Made by a program: the position numbers and the translations under genes. This document shows, piece after piece, positions 26,640-36,026 of a stretch of 64,000 bases of DNA. The notes under the pieces are model-generated. The model was not told the origin of the DNA. It saw only the letters and a program-made list of their open reading frames with translations, and did no database searches. Position 1 is the first letter of the stretch; each line of letters starts with the position of its first letter. This DNA is from Rhizobiaceae bacterium (lineage in GTDB: Bacteria > Pseudomonadota > Alphaproteobacteria > Rhizobiales > Rhizobiaceae): the NCBI GenBank assembly GCA_905339215.1, contig CAJPFN010000067.1, positions 27,289-91,288 on the forward strand. The letters run 5' to 3'.

Positions 26640-28442
26640 CTACTCCGCCGCGCGGTAGTGGCTGGCGCCGGCGTCGAACTGCAGGCGCGCAAGGCGCGCA
26701 TAGACCCCGCCCCTGGCGACCAGGCTCTGGTGCGTGCCTTCCTCGACGATGCGCCCCTCGTCCATGACCAGGATGCGGTCGGCCTTGAGCACGGTGGCCA
26801 GCCGATGGGCGATGACGATCGTCGTCCGCCCCTGCATCAGCCGCTCCAGTGCCGACTGCACCAGCTTCTCGCTCTCGGCGTCGAGTGCCGAGGTCGCCTC
26901 GTCGAGGAGCAGGATCCGCGCGTCGCGCAGGATGGCGCGGGCAATCGCGAGGCGCTGGCGCTGGCCGCCCGACAGCGTGATGCCGCGCTCGCCGACCTCG
27001 GTGTCGTAGCCGCGGTCGAGCCTGCGGATGAACTCGTCGGCGCGGGCCGCAAGCGCGGCCGCCTCGATGTCGGCGTCGCTGGCGCCCGGCCGGCCGAAGG
27101 CGATGTTGTCGCGCACGCTTGTGGCGAAAACGATCGTGTCCTGCGGGACGATGGCGATGCGCCGCCTGACCTCGCCCGGATCGGCCTCGCGCACGTCGAC
27201 GCCGTCGATCGCGACCGTTCCGGAAACCGGATCGTAGTAGCGCAGGATCAGCCCGAACACCGTGCTCTTGCCGGCGCCCGACGGACCGACGATGGCAACC
27301 GTCTCGCCTGGACTGACGGTGAAGGTGAGCCCGTGGAGCGCCGCCCGGTCCGGCCGCGACGGATAGGCGAAGTGCACGTCGCGGAAAGCGACGGCGCCCT
27401 TCGAGTCAGCCGGCAGCGGCCGCGGCGGCGACGGCGCGGCGATCGCCGGCACCTCGTCGAGCAGTTCCGCCAGCCTCTCGGTGGCGCCCGCCGCCTGGCT
27501 CAACTCGCCCCACACCTCGGAGAGCGCACCGAGCGCGCCGGCGGCGATCACCGAATAGAGCAGGAACTGTCCGAGCGTTCCCGCCGATATCGTGCCTTCG
27601 AGCACGTCGCGCGAGCCGAACCAGAGCACTGCCACGACCGAGGAGAATACGGCGAAGATGGCGAAGAAGGTGAGCACCGCGCGCGCCAGAACCGACGCCC
27701 GCGCCGCCTGGAAGGCGCTCTCGACCGCCGCCGAGAACTTGCCGGTGACGAGCCGCTCGTTGGTAAAGGCCTGGAGCGTGCGCACCGCGCCGATCTGTTC
27801 GCTGGCGTAGGCCGTCGCGTTCGCCAGCGTGTCCTGCGCGGCGCGCGAGCGGCGGCGCACCGAGCGCCCGAACGCCACCAGCGGCAGGACGATGAAAGGG
27901 ATCGCGGCGATGACCAGGCCCGACAGCTTCGGGCTGGTGATCACCATCATGCCCAGCGCGCCGACGCCCATGATCGTGTTGCGCAGCGCGAGCGAGGCTG
28001 TCGCCCCCACCGCGGACTTGATCTGCGTGGTATCGGCTGCGAGCCGCGAGACGATCTCACCCGACTGCGCCGTGTCGAAGAACGCCGGCGACAGCGTGGT
28101 GACGTGGGAGAAGACGTCGCGGCGCAGGTCCGAGACGACCCGCTCGCCGAGCGTGATCACGTAATAGTAGCGGCAGGCGGACGCCAGCGCGAGCACGGCC
28201 GCAATCACCACCAGCATCGAGAAGTAGTTGGCGATGAAGGTCGTGTCGGCGCCGGAGAAGCCGTGATCGATCATGCGGCGCACGGCGAGCGGCAGCGTCA
28301 GCGTCGTCGCCGCCGCGATCGTCAGGAAGAACAGCGCCGCGACGACCATGCCGCGATAGCGGGTGAGATAGGGGAGCAGCCGGCCGAGCGGCCTCAACGA
28401 CTTGCGCTTCTTGTTGTCGACGACCAGTGGTGCCTCGGCCAT
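26640..28442 (-). CDS. ABC exporter (MsbA/LmrA-like half transporter)
   Basis: The 600-residue half transporter has a six-helix type I exporter domain (about residues 25-315) fused to an ATPase domain (about 355-595). Walker A is GPSGAGKST, the signature [10 protein letters not shown], Walker [13 protein letters not shown] and the H-loop IVIAHRL. The start at 28442 is preferred for GGAAGG upstream; a start at 28499 would add 19 residues. Family members export lipids or drugs. It is divergent from rpmE with about 190 bases between. Confidence 0.9.
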   Translation of the reverse strand: MAEAPLVVDNKKRKSLRPLGRLLPYLTRYRGMVVAALFFLTIAAATTLTLPLAVRRMIDHGFSGADTTFIANYFSMLVVIAAVLALASACRYYYVITLGERVVSDLRRDVFSHVTTLSPAFFDTAQSGEIVSRLAADTTQIKSAVGATASLALRNTIMGVGALGMMVITSPKLSGLVIAAIPFIVLPLVAFGRSVRRRSRAAQDTLANATAYASEQIGAVRTLQAFTNERLVTGKFSAAVESAFQAARASVLARAVLTFFAIFAVFSSVVAVLWFGSRDVLEGTISAGTLGQFLLYSVIAAGALGALSEVWGELSQAAGATERLAELLDEVPAIAAPSPPRPLPADSKGAVAFRDVHFAYPSRPDRAALHGLTFTVSPGETVAIVGPSGAGKSTVFGLILRYYDPVSGTVAIDGVDVREADPGEVRRRIAIVPQDTIVFATSVRDNIAFGRPGASDADIEAAALAARADEFIRRLDRGYDTEVGERGITLSGGQRQRLAIARAILRDARILLLDEATSALDAESEKLVQSALERLMQGRTTIVIAHRLATVLKADRILVMDEGRIVEEGTHQSLVARGGVYARLARLQFDAGASHYRAAE

Positions 28443-28487
28443 GCCTTGATCCTTCCGCCGAGCCCGGATTTTGCCGCCCGCGCCGCC

Positions 28488-28516
28488 TTGTACTTCCATA
28501 TTGGCTGATGTATAGG
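28488..28516 (+). promoter_or_regulatory. Sigma-70-type promoter of rpmE
   Basis: TTGTAC (28488-28493) and TATAGG (28511-28516) are separated by exactly 17 bases, a good housekeeping promoter. It would start rpmE transcription near 28523, leaving a leader of about 110 bases that contains a 7-bp hairpin (GAAGCCG/CGGCTTC, 28533-28563). Confidence 0.65.
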
Positions 28517-28532
28517 CTCGCCGACCCTTTTT

Positions 28533-28563
28533 GAAGCCGTGGCTCACCTACAGCTGCGGCTTC
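28533..28563 (+). promoter_or_regulatory. Leader hairpin upstream of rpmE
   Basis: GAAGCCG (28533-28539) pairs with CGGCTTC (28557-28563) around a 17-base loop, within the predicted rpmE leader. It may be an autoregulatory site for L31, by analogy with L31 leaders in other phyla, but no covariance was tested. Confidence 0.35.
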
Positions 28564-28634
28564 GAGTTTTCAAAGAGGCGCGTCGCCGCAGGAACAGTCC
28601 GCGCGCCGCCGCCGGAAGAGCCAGGACGAGACCG

Positions 28635-28856
28635 ATGAAGAGCAAGATCCATCCCGACTACCACACCATCAAGGTGGTGATGACCGACGGCACCGAGTAC
28701 CTGACCCGCTCGACCTGGGGCAAGGAGGGCGACACGATGAACCTCGACATCGACCCGACCACGCACCCGGCCTGGACCGGCGGCCAGCAGACCCTGCTCG
28801 ACCGCGGCGGCCGCCTGTCGAAGTTCAAGAACAAGTTCGCCAATCTCGGCATCTGA
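28635..28856 (+). CDS. rpmE: 50S ribosomal protein L31 (cysteine-free type)
   Basis: L31 joins the 50S and 30S subunits at the intersubunit bridge. The protein is 73 residues, with [16 protein letters not shown] at the start and [11 protein letters not shown] near the end. It has no cysteine, so the zinc ribbon of the C+ form is absent; this C- form is usual in alphaproteobacteria and useful under zinc limitation. It has its own promoter and terminator, so it is monocistronic. Confidence 0.97.
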   Translation: MKSKIHPDYHTIKVVMTDGTEYLTRSTWGKEGDTMNLDIDPTTHPAWTGGQQTLLDRGGRLSKFKNKFANLGI

Positions 28857-28883
28857 TTTCCGGTCCCTCGGACCAGCGAAGCA

Positions 28884-28910
28884 AAAGGCCCGCCACCGGC
28901 GGGCCTTTCT
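28884..28910 (+). terminator. Rho-independent terminator of rpmE
   Basis: AAAGGCCCGCC (28884-28894) pairs with GGCGGGCCTTT (28898-28908) over 11 bp with a 3-base loop, ending in a short T tract, 28 bases after the rpmE stop. The A/T-flanked stem could also act on the opposite strand. Confidence 0.85.
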
Positions 28911-28982
28911 GCATTTCGCGGCAGCGGGGACGCCGGGTCGTCGGCCCGATGGTCGGCGGAGGGCGCCGGTCCCGCCGGACTC

Positions 28983-29276
28983 TCAGGCGTTGCGGTCCGC
29001 GTGCCCGAGGTCGCGCTCGGGCCACGCCCTGTCGCGCACCCGCTGCTTCAGCACCTTCGCCTCGGGAAAGCCGCCGTCATTCTTGCGCTCCCAGACAGTC
29101 TCGCCGTCGACCGCGATCTCGAAGACGCCGCCGGTGCCGGGCACCAGGGTGACTGAAGCGAGGTCGGCGCCGAAGGTCGACAGCAGTTCCTGCGCCATCC
29201 ACGCGGCACGCAGCATCCAGTTGCACTGGGTGCAGTAGGTGATGCGGACGTGGGGTTTGCCGGCGCCCGCGCTCAC
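28983..29276 (-). CDS. SelT/SelW/SelH-family thioredoxin-like protein
   Basis: The 97-residue protein has the Rdx fold typical of SelW homologues, with a CxxC redox motif (YCTQCNW, near residue 15) in place of the selenocysteine seen in animals. The segment VFEIAVDGETVWERKNDGGFPEAK is characteristic in its FPEAK ending. Such proteins are thought to act in redox control through glutathione. It lies five bases after yebC and is probably cotranscribed. Confidence 0.9.
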   Translation of the reverse strand: MSAGAGKPHVRITYCTQCNWMLRAAWMAQELLSTFGADLASVTLVPGTGGVFEIAVDGETVWERKNDGGFPEAKVLKQRVRDRAWPERDLGHADRNA

Positions 29277-29281
29277 CGGGT

Positions 29282-30031
29282 TCAGGCCGCGCTCAGCTTC
29301 GCCAGCGTCTCTTCGTCGACCTCGAAATTGGCGTAGACGTTCTGCACGTCGTCGTCGTCCTCGAGGTTGGCGACGAGCTTCATCAACGACTGCGCCCGCT
29401 CCTCGTCGACCGGCACCGAATTCTGCGGCTGCCAGATGATCTTGACGCTCTCGGCTTCGCCGAGGGCTGCTTCCAGCGCCTTCGACACCTCGCCGATGGA
29501 TTCGAAGGCGCAGGTGATCGTGTGGCCGTCCGCGTCGGACTGGACGTCCTCGGCGCCGGCCTCGATGACGGCCTCCATCACCTTGTCAGCGTCGCCCGCG
29601 CTCGCCGGATAGAAGATCTCGCCGACGCGGTTCCACATGAACGACACCGAGCCGGTCTCGCCCAGCGCGCCGCCGGCCTTGGTGAAGCAGGCGCGCACGT
29701 TGGACGCCGTGCGGTTGCGGTTGTCCGTCAGCGCCTCGACGATGACCGCGACGCCGCCGGGTCCATAGCCCTCGTAGCGCACTTCGTCGTAGTTCTCCGC
29801 ATCGCCGCCCGACGCCTTGTTGATGGCGCGCTGGATGTTGTCCTTGGGCATCGACTGCGCCTTGGCGGCCTGCACGGCCAGCCTGAGGCGCGGGTTCATG
29901 TCGGGGTCGGGCGTACCCATCTTGGCGGCGACGGTGATCTCGCGCGCGAGCTTGGAGAACATCTTCGACTTGGCCGCGTCCTGGCGGCCCTTGCGGTGCA
30001 TGATGTTCTTGAACTGTGAATGGCCGGCCAT
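29282..30031 (-). CDS. yebC: YebC/PmpR-family DNA-binding/translation regulator
   Basis: The 249-residue protein starts [20 protein letters not shown], the exact family N-terminus, and follows the YebC fold throughout (PKDNIQRAI near 60, [14 protein letters not shown] near 85, the acidic C-terminal DDDDVQNVY). Family members have been described as transcription regulators; more recent work implicates some in relieving ribosome stalling at proline stretches. It heads a two-gene unit with the SelW-like gene. The assignment is firm. Confidence 0.95.
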   Translation of the reverse strand: MAGHSQFKNIMHRKGRQDAAKSKMFSKLAREITVAAKMGTPDPDMNPRLRLAVQAAKAQSMPKDNIQRAINKASGGDAENYDEVRYEGYGPGGVAVIVEALTDNRNRTASNVRACFTKAGGALGETGSVSFMWNRVGEIFYPASAGDADKVMEAVIEAGAEDVQSDADGHTITCAFESIGEVSKALEAALGEAESVKIIWQPQNSVPVDEERAQSLMKLVANLEDDDDVQNVYANFEVDEETLAKLSAA

Positions 30032-30243
30032 GGCACCCCTGTTGCGGACGTCCGCGATGTCGTTGAATGCGCGGCCTTATAGTGAAAATGCCGGCAAAGG
30101 TCTAGGCGGGTGACAGCGGTCTCCGGAGCGGCCACGCGCGGGGCCGCTGGCATGCGCGGCTCGTCCCTCTCGCGCGATCGTGATGACGCGATGGGCGCTG
30201 ATGCGGCGATACTTGCTCCCGCCAGACGAACCGGGAGATACCG

Positions 30244-31050
30244 ATGCGCCTCATGGCCCTCCTCGCCGCCGCCTTCGCGTTCTCCGCCGGGCCGGCCATC
30301 GCGCAGCAGCCGCAGGACCCCATCCCGTCGTCCTGCATCGCCATGGCCGAGGCCCTGCCGCGGGCAACCTATGTCAACCTGACGCCCGCCCAGGCGCGGA
30401 CGGACGGCGACGTCACCATCACCTATGCCGGCCACTCGACCTACGTCATCGAGACGCCGGCCGGCGTGCGCATTGCCACCGACTATTCCGGGGTCTACGG
30501 TCAGTCGCCGCTGCCGCGGGTGGTGACCATGAACAAGGCCCACCGCACCCACTATTCGGACCTGCCCGATGCCGGCATCGAATACGTGCTGCGCGGCTGG
30601 AATCCCGACGGCGGGCCGGCGCGCCACGCGCTCGTCGTCGACGACGTCTACATCCGCAACGTGCCGACCGACATCCGCCGCTTCGACATGATGGAGAAGG
30701 ACGGCAACTCCATCTTCGTCTTCGAGGTGGCCGGCCTGTGCATCGGCCATCTCGGCCACCTGCACCACGGGCTGGAGGACGCCCACTACGCCGCCATCGG
30801 CCGGCTCGACATCGTCATGGTGCCGATCGACGGCGGCATGACGCTGTCGCTGCCGAGGATGCAGGAGATCACCCGGCGCCTCTATTCCTCGATGGTGCTG
30901 CCGATGCACCGCCACGCCACGCCGATCGCCGAGTTCACCGGCGCGATGGGCGAGGCCTACGCGGTCGATTTCCGCGCCGGCCGCTCGCTGACGGTTTCGC
31001 TGCGCACCCTGCCGTCGCGGCCGACCATCGTCGTCCTCGACGGCGTCTGA
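30244..31050 (+). CDS. Exported metallo-beta-lactamase-fold hydrolase
   Basis: The 268-residue protein has a signal peptide ending AGPAIAQ and an MBL-type fold of the UlaG/YflN kind. ITYAGHSTYVIETPAGVRI carries the first metal-site histidine, GHLGHLHHGL the central histidine cluster, and LPMHRHATP a further site near residue 220. The usual HxHxDH is altered, so it may bind metal differently or act on an unusual substrate. It is divergent from yebC (212 bases apart) and convergent with terC. Substrate unknown. Confidence 0.8.
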   Translation: MRLMALLAAAFAFSAGPAIAQQPQDPIPSSCIAMAEALPRATYVNLTPAQARTDGDVTITYAGHSTYVIETPAGVRIATDYSGVYGQSPLPRVVTMNKAHRTHYSDLPDAGIEYVLRGWNPDGGPARHALVVDDVYIRNVPTDIRRFDMMEKDGNSIFVFEVAGLCIGHLGHLHHGLEDAHYAAIGRLDIVMVPIDGGMTLSLPRMQEITRRLYSSMVLPMHRHATPIAEFTGAMGEAYAVDFRAGRSLTVSLRTLPSRPTIVVLDGV

Positions 31051-31057
31051 GACTCGC

Positions 31058-31831
31058 TCAGATGCCCGGGTCGGGCGCCCTGTTCCGCGCCCGGTTCCTG
31101 CGCGCCAGCATGTTGAGCCCCTCGACCAGCGCCGAGAAGCCCATCGCCGCGTAGATGTAGCCCTTCGGCACGTGGAAGCCCATGCCGTCGGCGATGAGCG
31201 TCATGCCGATCATCAGCAGGAAGCCCAGCGCCAGCATGACGATGGTCGGATTCTTGCCGATGAAGTTGGCGAGCGGCGTCGCCGCCAGCATCATGACGCT
31301 CACCGCGACGATCACGGCGATGTACATGATGGCGATCTCGTCGGTCATGCCGACCGCGGTGATGATTGAATCGATCGAGAACACCAGGTCGAGCAGCAGG
31401 ATCTGGAAGATGGCGCCGCCCAGCGTCAGCTGCAGCGTCCCGCTGATCATGGCGTCCTTCGGGTCTTCCGGATCGACCGAGTGATGGATCTCCTTCGTCG
31501 CTTTCCAGACGAGGAACAGGCCGCCGGCGATCAGGATGATGTCGCGCCAGGAGAAGCCGTGGTCGAACAGCGTGAACAGCGGCGTTGTCAGTTGCACGAT
31601 GAAGGAGATCGTCGCCAGCAGGACCAGCCGCATGATCAGCGCCGCGCTGATGCCCAGCCGCCGCGCCGGCACCTGCTGCTCCGGCGGCAGCTTGTTGGTC
31701 AGGATCGAGATGAAGATCAAATTGTCGATGCCGAGCACGATCTCGAGCACGACAAGGGTGAGGAGCGCGATCCAGGCGGTCGGGTCGTCCAGCCACACGA
31801 AATGCGGGACGAGGAAATCGATAACGGACAT
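31058..31831 (-). CDS. TerC-family membrane protein
   Basis: The 257-residue protein has about seven hydrophobic helices and the TerC patterns [15 protein letters not shown] near residue 30 and [15 protein letters not shown] near 130, where the paired aspartates are thought to bind metal. Family members export Mn or help load metal into exoenzymes, and some confer tellurite resistance. There is no known yybP-ykoY Mn riboswitch in the 67-base gap upstream. It is the last gene of a minus-strand run with the ymdB-like gene. Confidence 0.9.
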   Translation of the reverse strand: MSVIDFLVPHFVWLDDPTAWIALLTLVVLEIVLGIDNLIFISILTNKLPPEQQVPARRLGISAALIMRLVLLATISFIVQLTTPLFTLFDHGFSWRDIILIAGGLFLVWKATKEIHHSVDPEDPKDAMISGTLQLTLGGAIFQILLLDLVFSIDSIITAVGMTDEIAIMYIAVIVAVSVMMLAATPLANFIGKNPTIVMLALGFLLMIGMTLIADGMGFHVPKGYIYAAMGFSALVEGLNMLARRNRARNRAPDPGI

Positions 31832-31898
31832 GGCAGCCCTGGGGAGTAGGAGGAAGAAGCGCGGAAAGAGTTAGGGTTCGTATGAACGCGCGTCAATC

Positions 31899-32723
31899 TC
31901 AGCGCCAGAAGAAAGGCACGGTCTCTTCCAGGCGCGGTCCGAGCCGCAGCGGCGCGATGCGCTCGGCGAGCCCGGTCCGGTCGGAAATGTCGACGCCGAC
32001 GCCGCACAGCGTCGCCGGCCCGCTCGCCGCCTCGAAGCGGCCCTTCGGCACCTTCGACAGGAAGCGGTTGAGCGGCTCCTCCTTGTCCATCCCGAGCGAG
32101 CTGTCGTAGTCGCCGCACATGCCGGCGTCCGACATGTAGGCCGTGCCGCCGTTGAGGATCTGGTGGTCGGCGGTCGGTTGGTGGGTATGCGTGCCGACGA
32201 CGAGGCTGGCGCGGCCGTCGACGAAATGGGCGAAGCACATCTTCTCGCTGGTCGCCTCGGCGTGGAAGTCGACCACCACGGCATCGGCCTGCTCGCCGAG
32301 CGGGCACGCGGCGAGTTCGCGTTCGCCCGTCTGGAACGGATCGTCGAGCTCGGGATGCATGAAGACGCGGCCCATGACGTTGGCGACCAGCACGCGGGCG
32401 CCGTTCCGCGCGACATAGACGCCGGAGCCGCGTCCCGGCGTGCCCTTCGGGAAGTTCGCCGGGCGGAGAAACCGTTCCTCGCGCGGCGCGAACGTCAGCG
32501 CCTCGCGCTGGTCCCAGACATGGTTGCCGGTGGTCACCACGTCGGCACCGGCATTGATCGTCTCGCGAAAAATCTCCTCGGTGATGCCGAAGCCACCCGC
32601 CGCGTTCTCGCCGTTGACGATGACGAAGTCGAGCCGGAAGCCGTCGATCAGGTCCGGGAGCTTTTCCCAGACCGCCGTCCGTCCGGTCTTTCCGACCATG
32701 TCGCCGAGGAAAAGGAGCCGCAT
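31899..32723 (-). CDS. YmdB-like metallophosphoesterase (TIGR00282)
   Basis: The 274-residue protein is a calcineurin-like phosphodiesterase with MRLLFLGDMVGKTGR at the start, NGENAAGGFG near residue 40, TTGNHVWDQRE near 65, and VGTHTHQPTADH near 175. Bacillus YmdB hydrolyses cyclic nucleotides. The chosen ATG at 32723 places the first metal aspartate at residue 8, as in the family. It follows the cyclo-ligase gene by 60 bases and is probably cotranscribed. Confidence 0.92.
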   Translation of the reverse strand: MRLLFLGDMVGKTGRTAVWEKLPDLIDGFRLDFVIVNGENAAGGFGITEEIFRETINAGADVVTTGNHVWDQREALTFAPREERFLRPANFPKGTPGRGSGVYVARNGARVLVANVMGRVFMHPELDDPFQTGERELAACPLGEQADAVVVDFHAEATSEKMCFAHFVDGRASLVVGTHTHQPTADHQILNGGTAYMSDAGMCGDYDSSLGMDKEEPLNRFLSKVPKGRFEAASGPATLCGVGVDISDRTGLAERIAPLRLGPRLEETVPFFWR

Positions 32724-32783
32724 CGAGGAATGTCCCGGGAGCACGGCCATGCCGGCCGTGCGTGGTGAAGGCAAGGGACCCTT

Positions 32784-33383
32784 CTATCCAGCCGGAGCGA
32801 ACCGGCGCAACCCGCTTTCGGTCAGGATCTCGGGAATGACCACGTCGTGCGCCTCGTCCGGCACCTCTTCCACCTCTTGGCAGTCGAAGGCGATGCCGAC
32901 GAGCCGTGGGGAGAGCCCGCGCTCCGCGAATCGCGCGATGGCACGGTCGTAGAAGCCGGCGCCGTAGCCGATGCGATGTCCGCGCGGGTCGAACGCCGCG
33001 AGCGGGACGAGCATCACCTGAGGATCGAGCACGGCGGCTTCCTCGCCCGGCCCAGCGGTGCCGAAGCCCATGTCGACCAGCGGGGCGCCGCGCAACAGTT
33101 CGCGGAAGACGATGGTCGTCCTGTCGACGATCGCCGGCAGGCAGAGCCGCGCGCCCGCCTCCATCAGCGAAAACATCATCGGCCGCACGTCGACCTCGGA
33201 GCGGATCGGCCAGAATCCGGACACCACCATGCCCGGCTCTACGGCGACCGCCCGCCGCGCCGTCTCGGCCATGGCCAGCGAGGCCTCGATGCGCCATTGC
33301 GGATCGAGCGCGTCGCGCCGCGCCAGCGCCGTTCGCCGCAGTACCTTCTTGTCGATGGGTAACGTCGCGTTCCGGTGGTCCAT
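32784..33383 (-). CDS. 5-formyltetrahydrofolate cyclo-ligase
   Basis: The enzyme converts 5-formyl-THF to 5,10-methenyl-THF with ATP. From the ATG at 33383 the protein has 199 residues. The family signature GYGAGFYDRAIARF is near residue 140, and the nucleotide-binding basic residues are in KKVLRRTALARRDAL near the N-terminus. The longer frame to 33551 overlaps a structured region that I read as 6S RNA, so the short start is used. In many proteobacteria this gene follows the 6S RNA gene. Confidence 0.93.
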   Translation of the reverse strand: MDHRNATLPIDKKVLRRTALARRDALDPQWRIEASLAMAETARRAVAVEPGMVVSGFWPIRSEVDVRPMMFSLMEAGARLCLPAIVDRTTIVFRELLRGAPLVDMGFGTAGPGEEAAVLDPQVMLVPLAAFDPRGHRIGYGAGFYDRAIARFAERGLSPRLVGIAFDCQEVEEVPDEAHDVVIPEILTESGLRRFAPAG

Positions 33384-33394
33384 GGCACCAGCGA

Positions 33395-33560
33395 TAGCTG
33401 AGAAGGCCTCACGGCGGAATTGCCGCGGCGACATTTCCACGCCGCATTCGGCTTGGGCCCCGACCGGCGCCGCCGGACGCGACCGACGCGCATGACCTCC
33501 GGGCACGGCGAGCGTTTTCAAGGCCAACGCCATCACAAGGACGCGACCCATCAGTCACGT
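33395..33560 (-). ncRNA. ssrS: Candidate 6S RNA (SsrS)
   Basis: On the minus strand, immediately upstream of the 5-formyl-THF cyclo-ligase gene, lies a GC-rich gene-free stretch that can fold into a long interrupted helix. CGCCGTGCCCGG pairs with CCGAATGCGGCG (two wobbles and two mismatches), and CCGGC/GCCGG forms an apical hairpin. GGCCTTGAAAACGC near the 5' side resembles 6S sequences. The position is that of ssrS in other proteobacteria. No upstream zapA is present, ends are approximate, and no covariance model was run. Confidence 0.5.
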
Positions 33561-33691
33561 CTTCCTCCTGTTCTGTTGTTTTGAAGGGCGAAGTGCGGCT
33601 GCCTACCTCGAGGCTACCGGCCGCAGTCAAGCGGTCCGGACGAAGACCGGACCGGTGCAAAGCATGGTCCGAAACTGAAAGGGACTTTTCC

Positions 33692-33928
33692 ATGAACCGC
33701 ATTCTCATTGCTTCCGCCGCTCTGGTCGCGCTTTCCGGCGCCGCACTGGCGGAAGGCATCCCCGCTCTCGAGGGCAACTACTCGGCAGCCGTGCTCAACC
33801 AGGTCAACGGCACGACGCTCGCCGGCGACGCGGGCTTCGCCTCGACGGCTTCGGCGCGCAACGTCGTCACGTTCGACACCGGCACGCAGACCGCTTCGCC
33901 GCTCGACCATACCAACTACAGCCGCTGA
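33692..33928 (+). CDS. Small secreted protein of unknown function
   Basis: The 78-residue protein has a textbook signal peptide (MNRILIASAALVALSGAALA) and a 58-residue mature part rich in Ala, Thr, Asn and Ser, ending HTNYSR, with no cysteine. Such short secreted proteins of unknown function are frequent in Mesorhizobium relatives. The gene stands alone on the plus strand, divergent from the putative 6S RNA, and is followed by a strong 11-bp hairpin (33949-33977). I do not recognise the family. Confidence 0.7.
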   Translation: MNRILIASAALVALSGAALAEGIPALEGNYSAAVLNQVNGTTLAGDAGFASTASARNVVTFDTGTQTASPLDHTNYSR

Positions 33929-33948
33929 TCGCGGGCCGCGATCCCGAA

Positions 33949-33977
33949 CCGCCCGCGCCTCCTCCCGGCGCGGGCGG
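33949..33977 (+). terminator. Perfect 11-bp GC hairpin after the small secreted gene
   Basis: CCGCCCGCGCC and GGCGCGGGCGG flank a 7-base loop, 20 bases beyond the stop of the small secreted gene. There is no T tract, so this is either a weak terminator or an RNA-stabilising 3' hairpin. Confidence 0.45.
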
Positions 33978-34259
33978 CCCGGCAATGACAGGCCTCCCGA
34001 TGGCGCTCGGTCGCGCTCCGCCTCGCTTGCCCGAGAATGACGAAACGAAAGGGCGGCGCACCTGGCACCCATCCGCTCCCCCGCAACGGGGGAAAGGTGG
34101 CGCCGCGAAGCGGCGACGGAGAGGGGGTAGGGGAACAAAACTCCCGCACCACTGTCAACGAAATCAACACCTTCGTCGATTTGCACCCCGATCCGCGGCG
34201 ATTTTATCCCCCTCCCTCGGACCCGCCGTAGAATCCCAGCGGCAAACGGAGGCCCGTTG
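33978..34259. repeat. Gene-free stretch with palindromic repeat
   Basis: No convincing gene is present between the hairpin and the next start. It contains a GC-rich palindromic element at about 34066-34134 (CTCCCCCGCAACGGGGGA, then GCGCCGCGAAGCGGCG) of the same type as those near 24.7 and 45.7 kb. The last 50 bases carry the Shine-Dalgarno of the following gene. Confidence 0.55.
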
Positions 34260-34748
34260 ATGGACGGCGCGTTGCAGGACAGGGGGACGTTTCCGGGCAT
34301 CGCCCGGACGCTGCTTGCCCTGGCGCTGCTGGCCGAGCGCACCGCCGCCCGTTCCTTCCCCGTCCGCTTTCTCGTGCTCGCTATCCTCTTCCGCGCCGAG
34401 GCGATCGCGCGCACCTTCGTCGCCCGGTCGGCGGCGACGCTGATCGCCGAGGCGCTCGAGGCCGGCTGCCCCCGCCCGGACATGCCCTTCCCCGACCTCG
34501 CCTGCCTCGACGAACCGTCTGGCCTGCACTACGGCGCCGCCGACGCCGTGCTGCTGGCGCTGCGGCTGCGCATTCTCGCCGCGGTGCTCGGCATGCTGGC
34601 CGACGCAGACGGCGATTGCGACGACCGCTTCGCCGGCTGGTCTGCCGGCTCGGCGCCTTTCCTTGGCACCGCGCCGTTCCCGCCACTGCTCCTCGTCGTC
34701 AGCCTTCCCGCTAGGCGCCGGCCCCTCCGGCCGCCCGACACGTCTTAA
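34260..34748 (+). CDS. Hypothetical protein
   Basis: The 162-residue protein is Ala/Leu-rich and mostly helical, with two moderately hydrophobic stretches (about residues 12-25 and 92-107) and cysteines in EAGCPRPD and DLACLD. The start is ATG at 34260, with GGAGG seven bases upstream. The final 20 residues are Pro/Arg-rich and may be frame noise before the stop. I recognise no domain. It is convergent with panE. Confidence 0.55.
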   Translation: MDGALQDRGTFPGIARTLLALALLAERTAARSFPVRFLVLAILFRAEAIARTFVARSAATLIAEALEAGCPRPDMPFPDLACLDEPSGLHYGAADAVLLALRLRILAAVLGMLADADGDCDDRFAGWSAGSAPFLGTAPFPPLLLVVSLPARRRPLRPPDTS

Positions 34749-34862
34749 CGATCAGCGTCAAGCAACAAGTCACGAACCAGCTAATCCGCCATGCCCCGCA
34801 GGGCACGATCTGCCGTGTCGGCGTCGCCGCCCGTCTTCTCGACCGCAGTGGCCGCTGGGGCT

Positions 34863-35888
34863 TCAGGAGCGCCCGCCGACCGCTTCGGGCGTGACGCCGG
34901 GCGAACCCCTGCCCTCCGCCTCGGCCTCGCGAACCAGCGCGGCGATGCGCCGCGACAGGGGCGCATCGATCCCGTTGGCCGCGGCGAGGCGCTCGATCGC
35001 TCCCTGGAATTCGGCGATCTCGGTCCGGCGCCCCCTCTGCAGGTCTTCCCACATGGAGGAGCGGGCGGTCGGGTCGATGGCCAGCATGCGCCGGGCGAGC
35101 CGGACGAAGAGTGCGTCCGGCAGCCGCAGGAGCATGGGCAGCAGGCCGGGCCGGATCGCGCCGATGCGGGCGGGGCGGATGCCGGCGCGGCGCATCACCG
35201 CCAGCGCCTCGGCGATCTGCGCCGCGAGCACGCGGCGCCATCGACGGTCGGCGAGCTGGCGCGCCAGCGGCAGGCCGGATAGCGCATTCAGCGCGTTGTT
35301 GAGGTTGAGCAGAAGCTTGCCCCACAGCACCGCCTCGATATCGCGCGTTTCGCGGACCGGGCAGCCCTCGACGTCGAGCAGCGCCGCGAGGCCGGGGCGC
35401 CCCCCCTCGATAGCCGTGTCGCCGCTGGTCGCGCGATGGAACGACAATGTCCCGTCCGCCGCGTCGGTGCGAACCACGTTGAAGGGGATCATGGCGCCGA
35501 GCACGGTCCGGCCCGGTCCCAGCCGGTCGCGCAGGACCGGCAAATTGCCGACGCCGTTCTGCAGGCTGACGACGACGGCATCGGGGCGGCCGTGCGCGGC
35601 GATCAGGTCGGCCAGCGCGGCGGTGTCGCCGCTCTTCACGGTGACGAGGATGATGTCCGCCCCGGCAAACGCAGTGGCCGGGTCGCCGGTCGCCCGAACC
35701 GCGCCGGGCGCGACGGCCCGCGGCCGGCCGTCGAGGTCGGCGATGCGGATGCCACGCGAAGCGGCCGCGACCACGTCGGGACGGGCGAGCAGGATCACGT
35801 CCCGCCCGGCCAGCGCAAGGCAGGCGCCGACATAGCAGCCGATGCTGCCGGCGCCGCCGACGGCGATCGATGGCGTCTTACCGTTCAT
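34863..35888 (-). CDS. panE: 2-dehydropantoate 2-reductase family protein
   Basis: This enzyme class reduces ketopantoate to pantoate with NADPH. The 341-residue protein begins at ATG 35888 with the Rossmann motif [16 protein letters not shown] near residue 10. SLQNGVGN near 105 and [18 protein letters not shown] near 190 contain the conserved lysine and asparagines of the active site. The frame is open far upstream but only as antisense to dapE. Members of this family also include non-pantothenate paralogues; no pan gene is adjacent. Confidence 0.88.
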   Translation of the reverse strand: MNGKTPSIAVGGAGSIGCYVGACLALAGRDVILLARPDVVAAASRGIRIADLDGRPRAVAPGAVRATGDPATAFAGADIILVTVKSGDTAALADLIAAHGRPDAVVVSLQNGVGNLPVLRDRLGPGRTVLGAMIPFNVVRTDAADGTLSFHRATSGDTAIEGGRPGLAALLDVEGCPVRETRDIEAVLWGKLLLNLNNALNALSGLPLARQLADRRWRRVLAAQIAEALAVMRRAGIRPARIGAIRPGLLPMLLRLPDALFVRLARRMLAIDPTARSSMWEDLQRGRRTEIAEFQGAIERLAAANGIDAPLSRRIAALVREAEAEGRGSPGVTPEAVGGRS

Positions 35889-36026
35889 TTCCGACCCCGC
35901 GTGACGGCCGATCAGGTCAGGGAATGCGGCCGCCGTCAACCGCGCGACAACCATCGCCGGACGGCGCATGCCGGCGGCGCCGCCGGCGACGTGACAGGTT
36001 CGGCCGTTTCGACTATCCATCGCCGC

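Noticed and set aside
33409..33558. 49-codon GTG-started frame on the minus strand with AGGAGG upstream
   Set aside because: Its translation is Arg/Ala/Ser-rich with no signal or motif and it coincides with the folded 6S-like region. I consider the RNA more likely, though the ribosome-binding site is good.
34711..35325. 204-codon minus-strand frame near panE
   Set aside because: It overlaps panE in another frame and the hypothetical gene, and its translation is Arg/Pro-rich without a motif.
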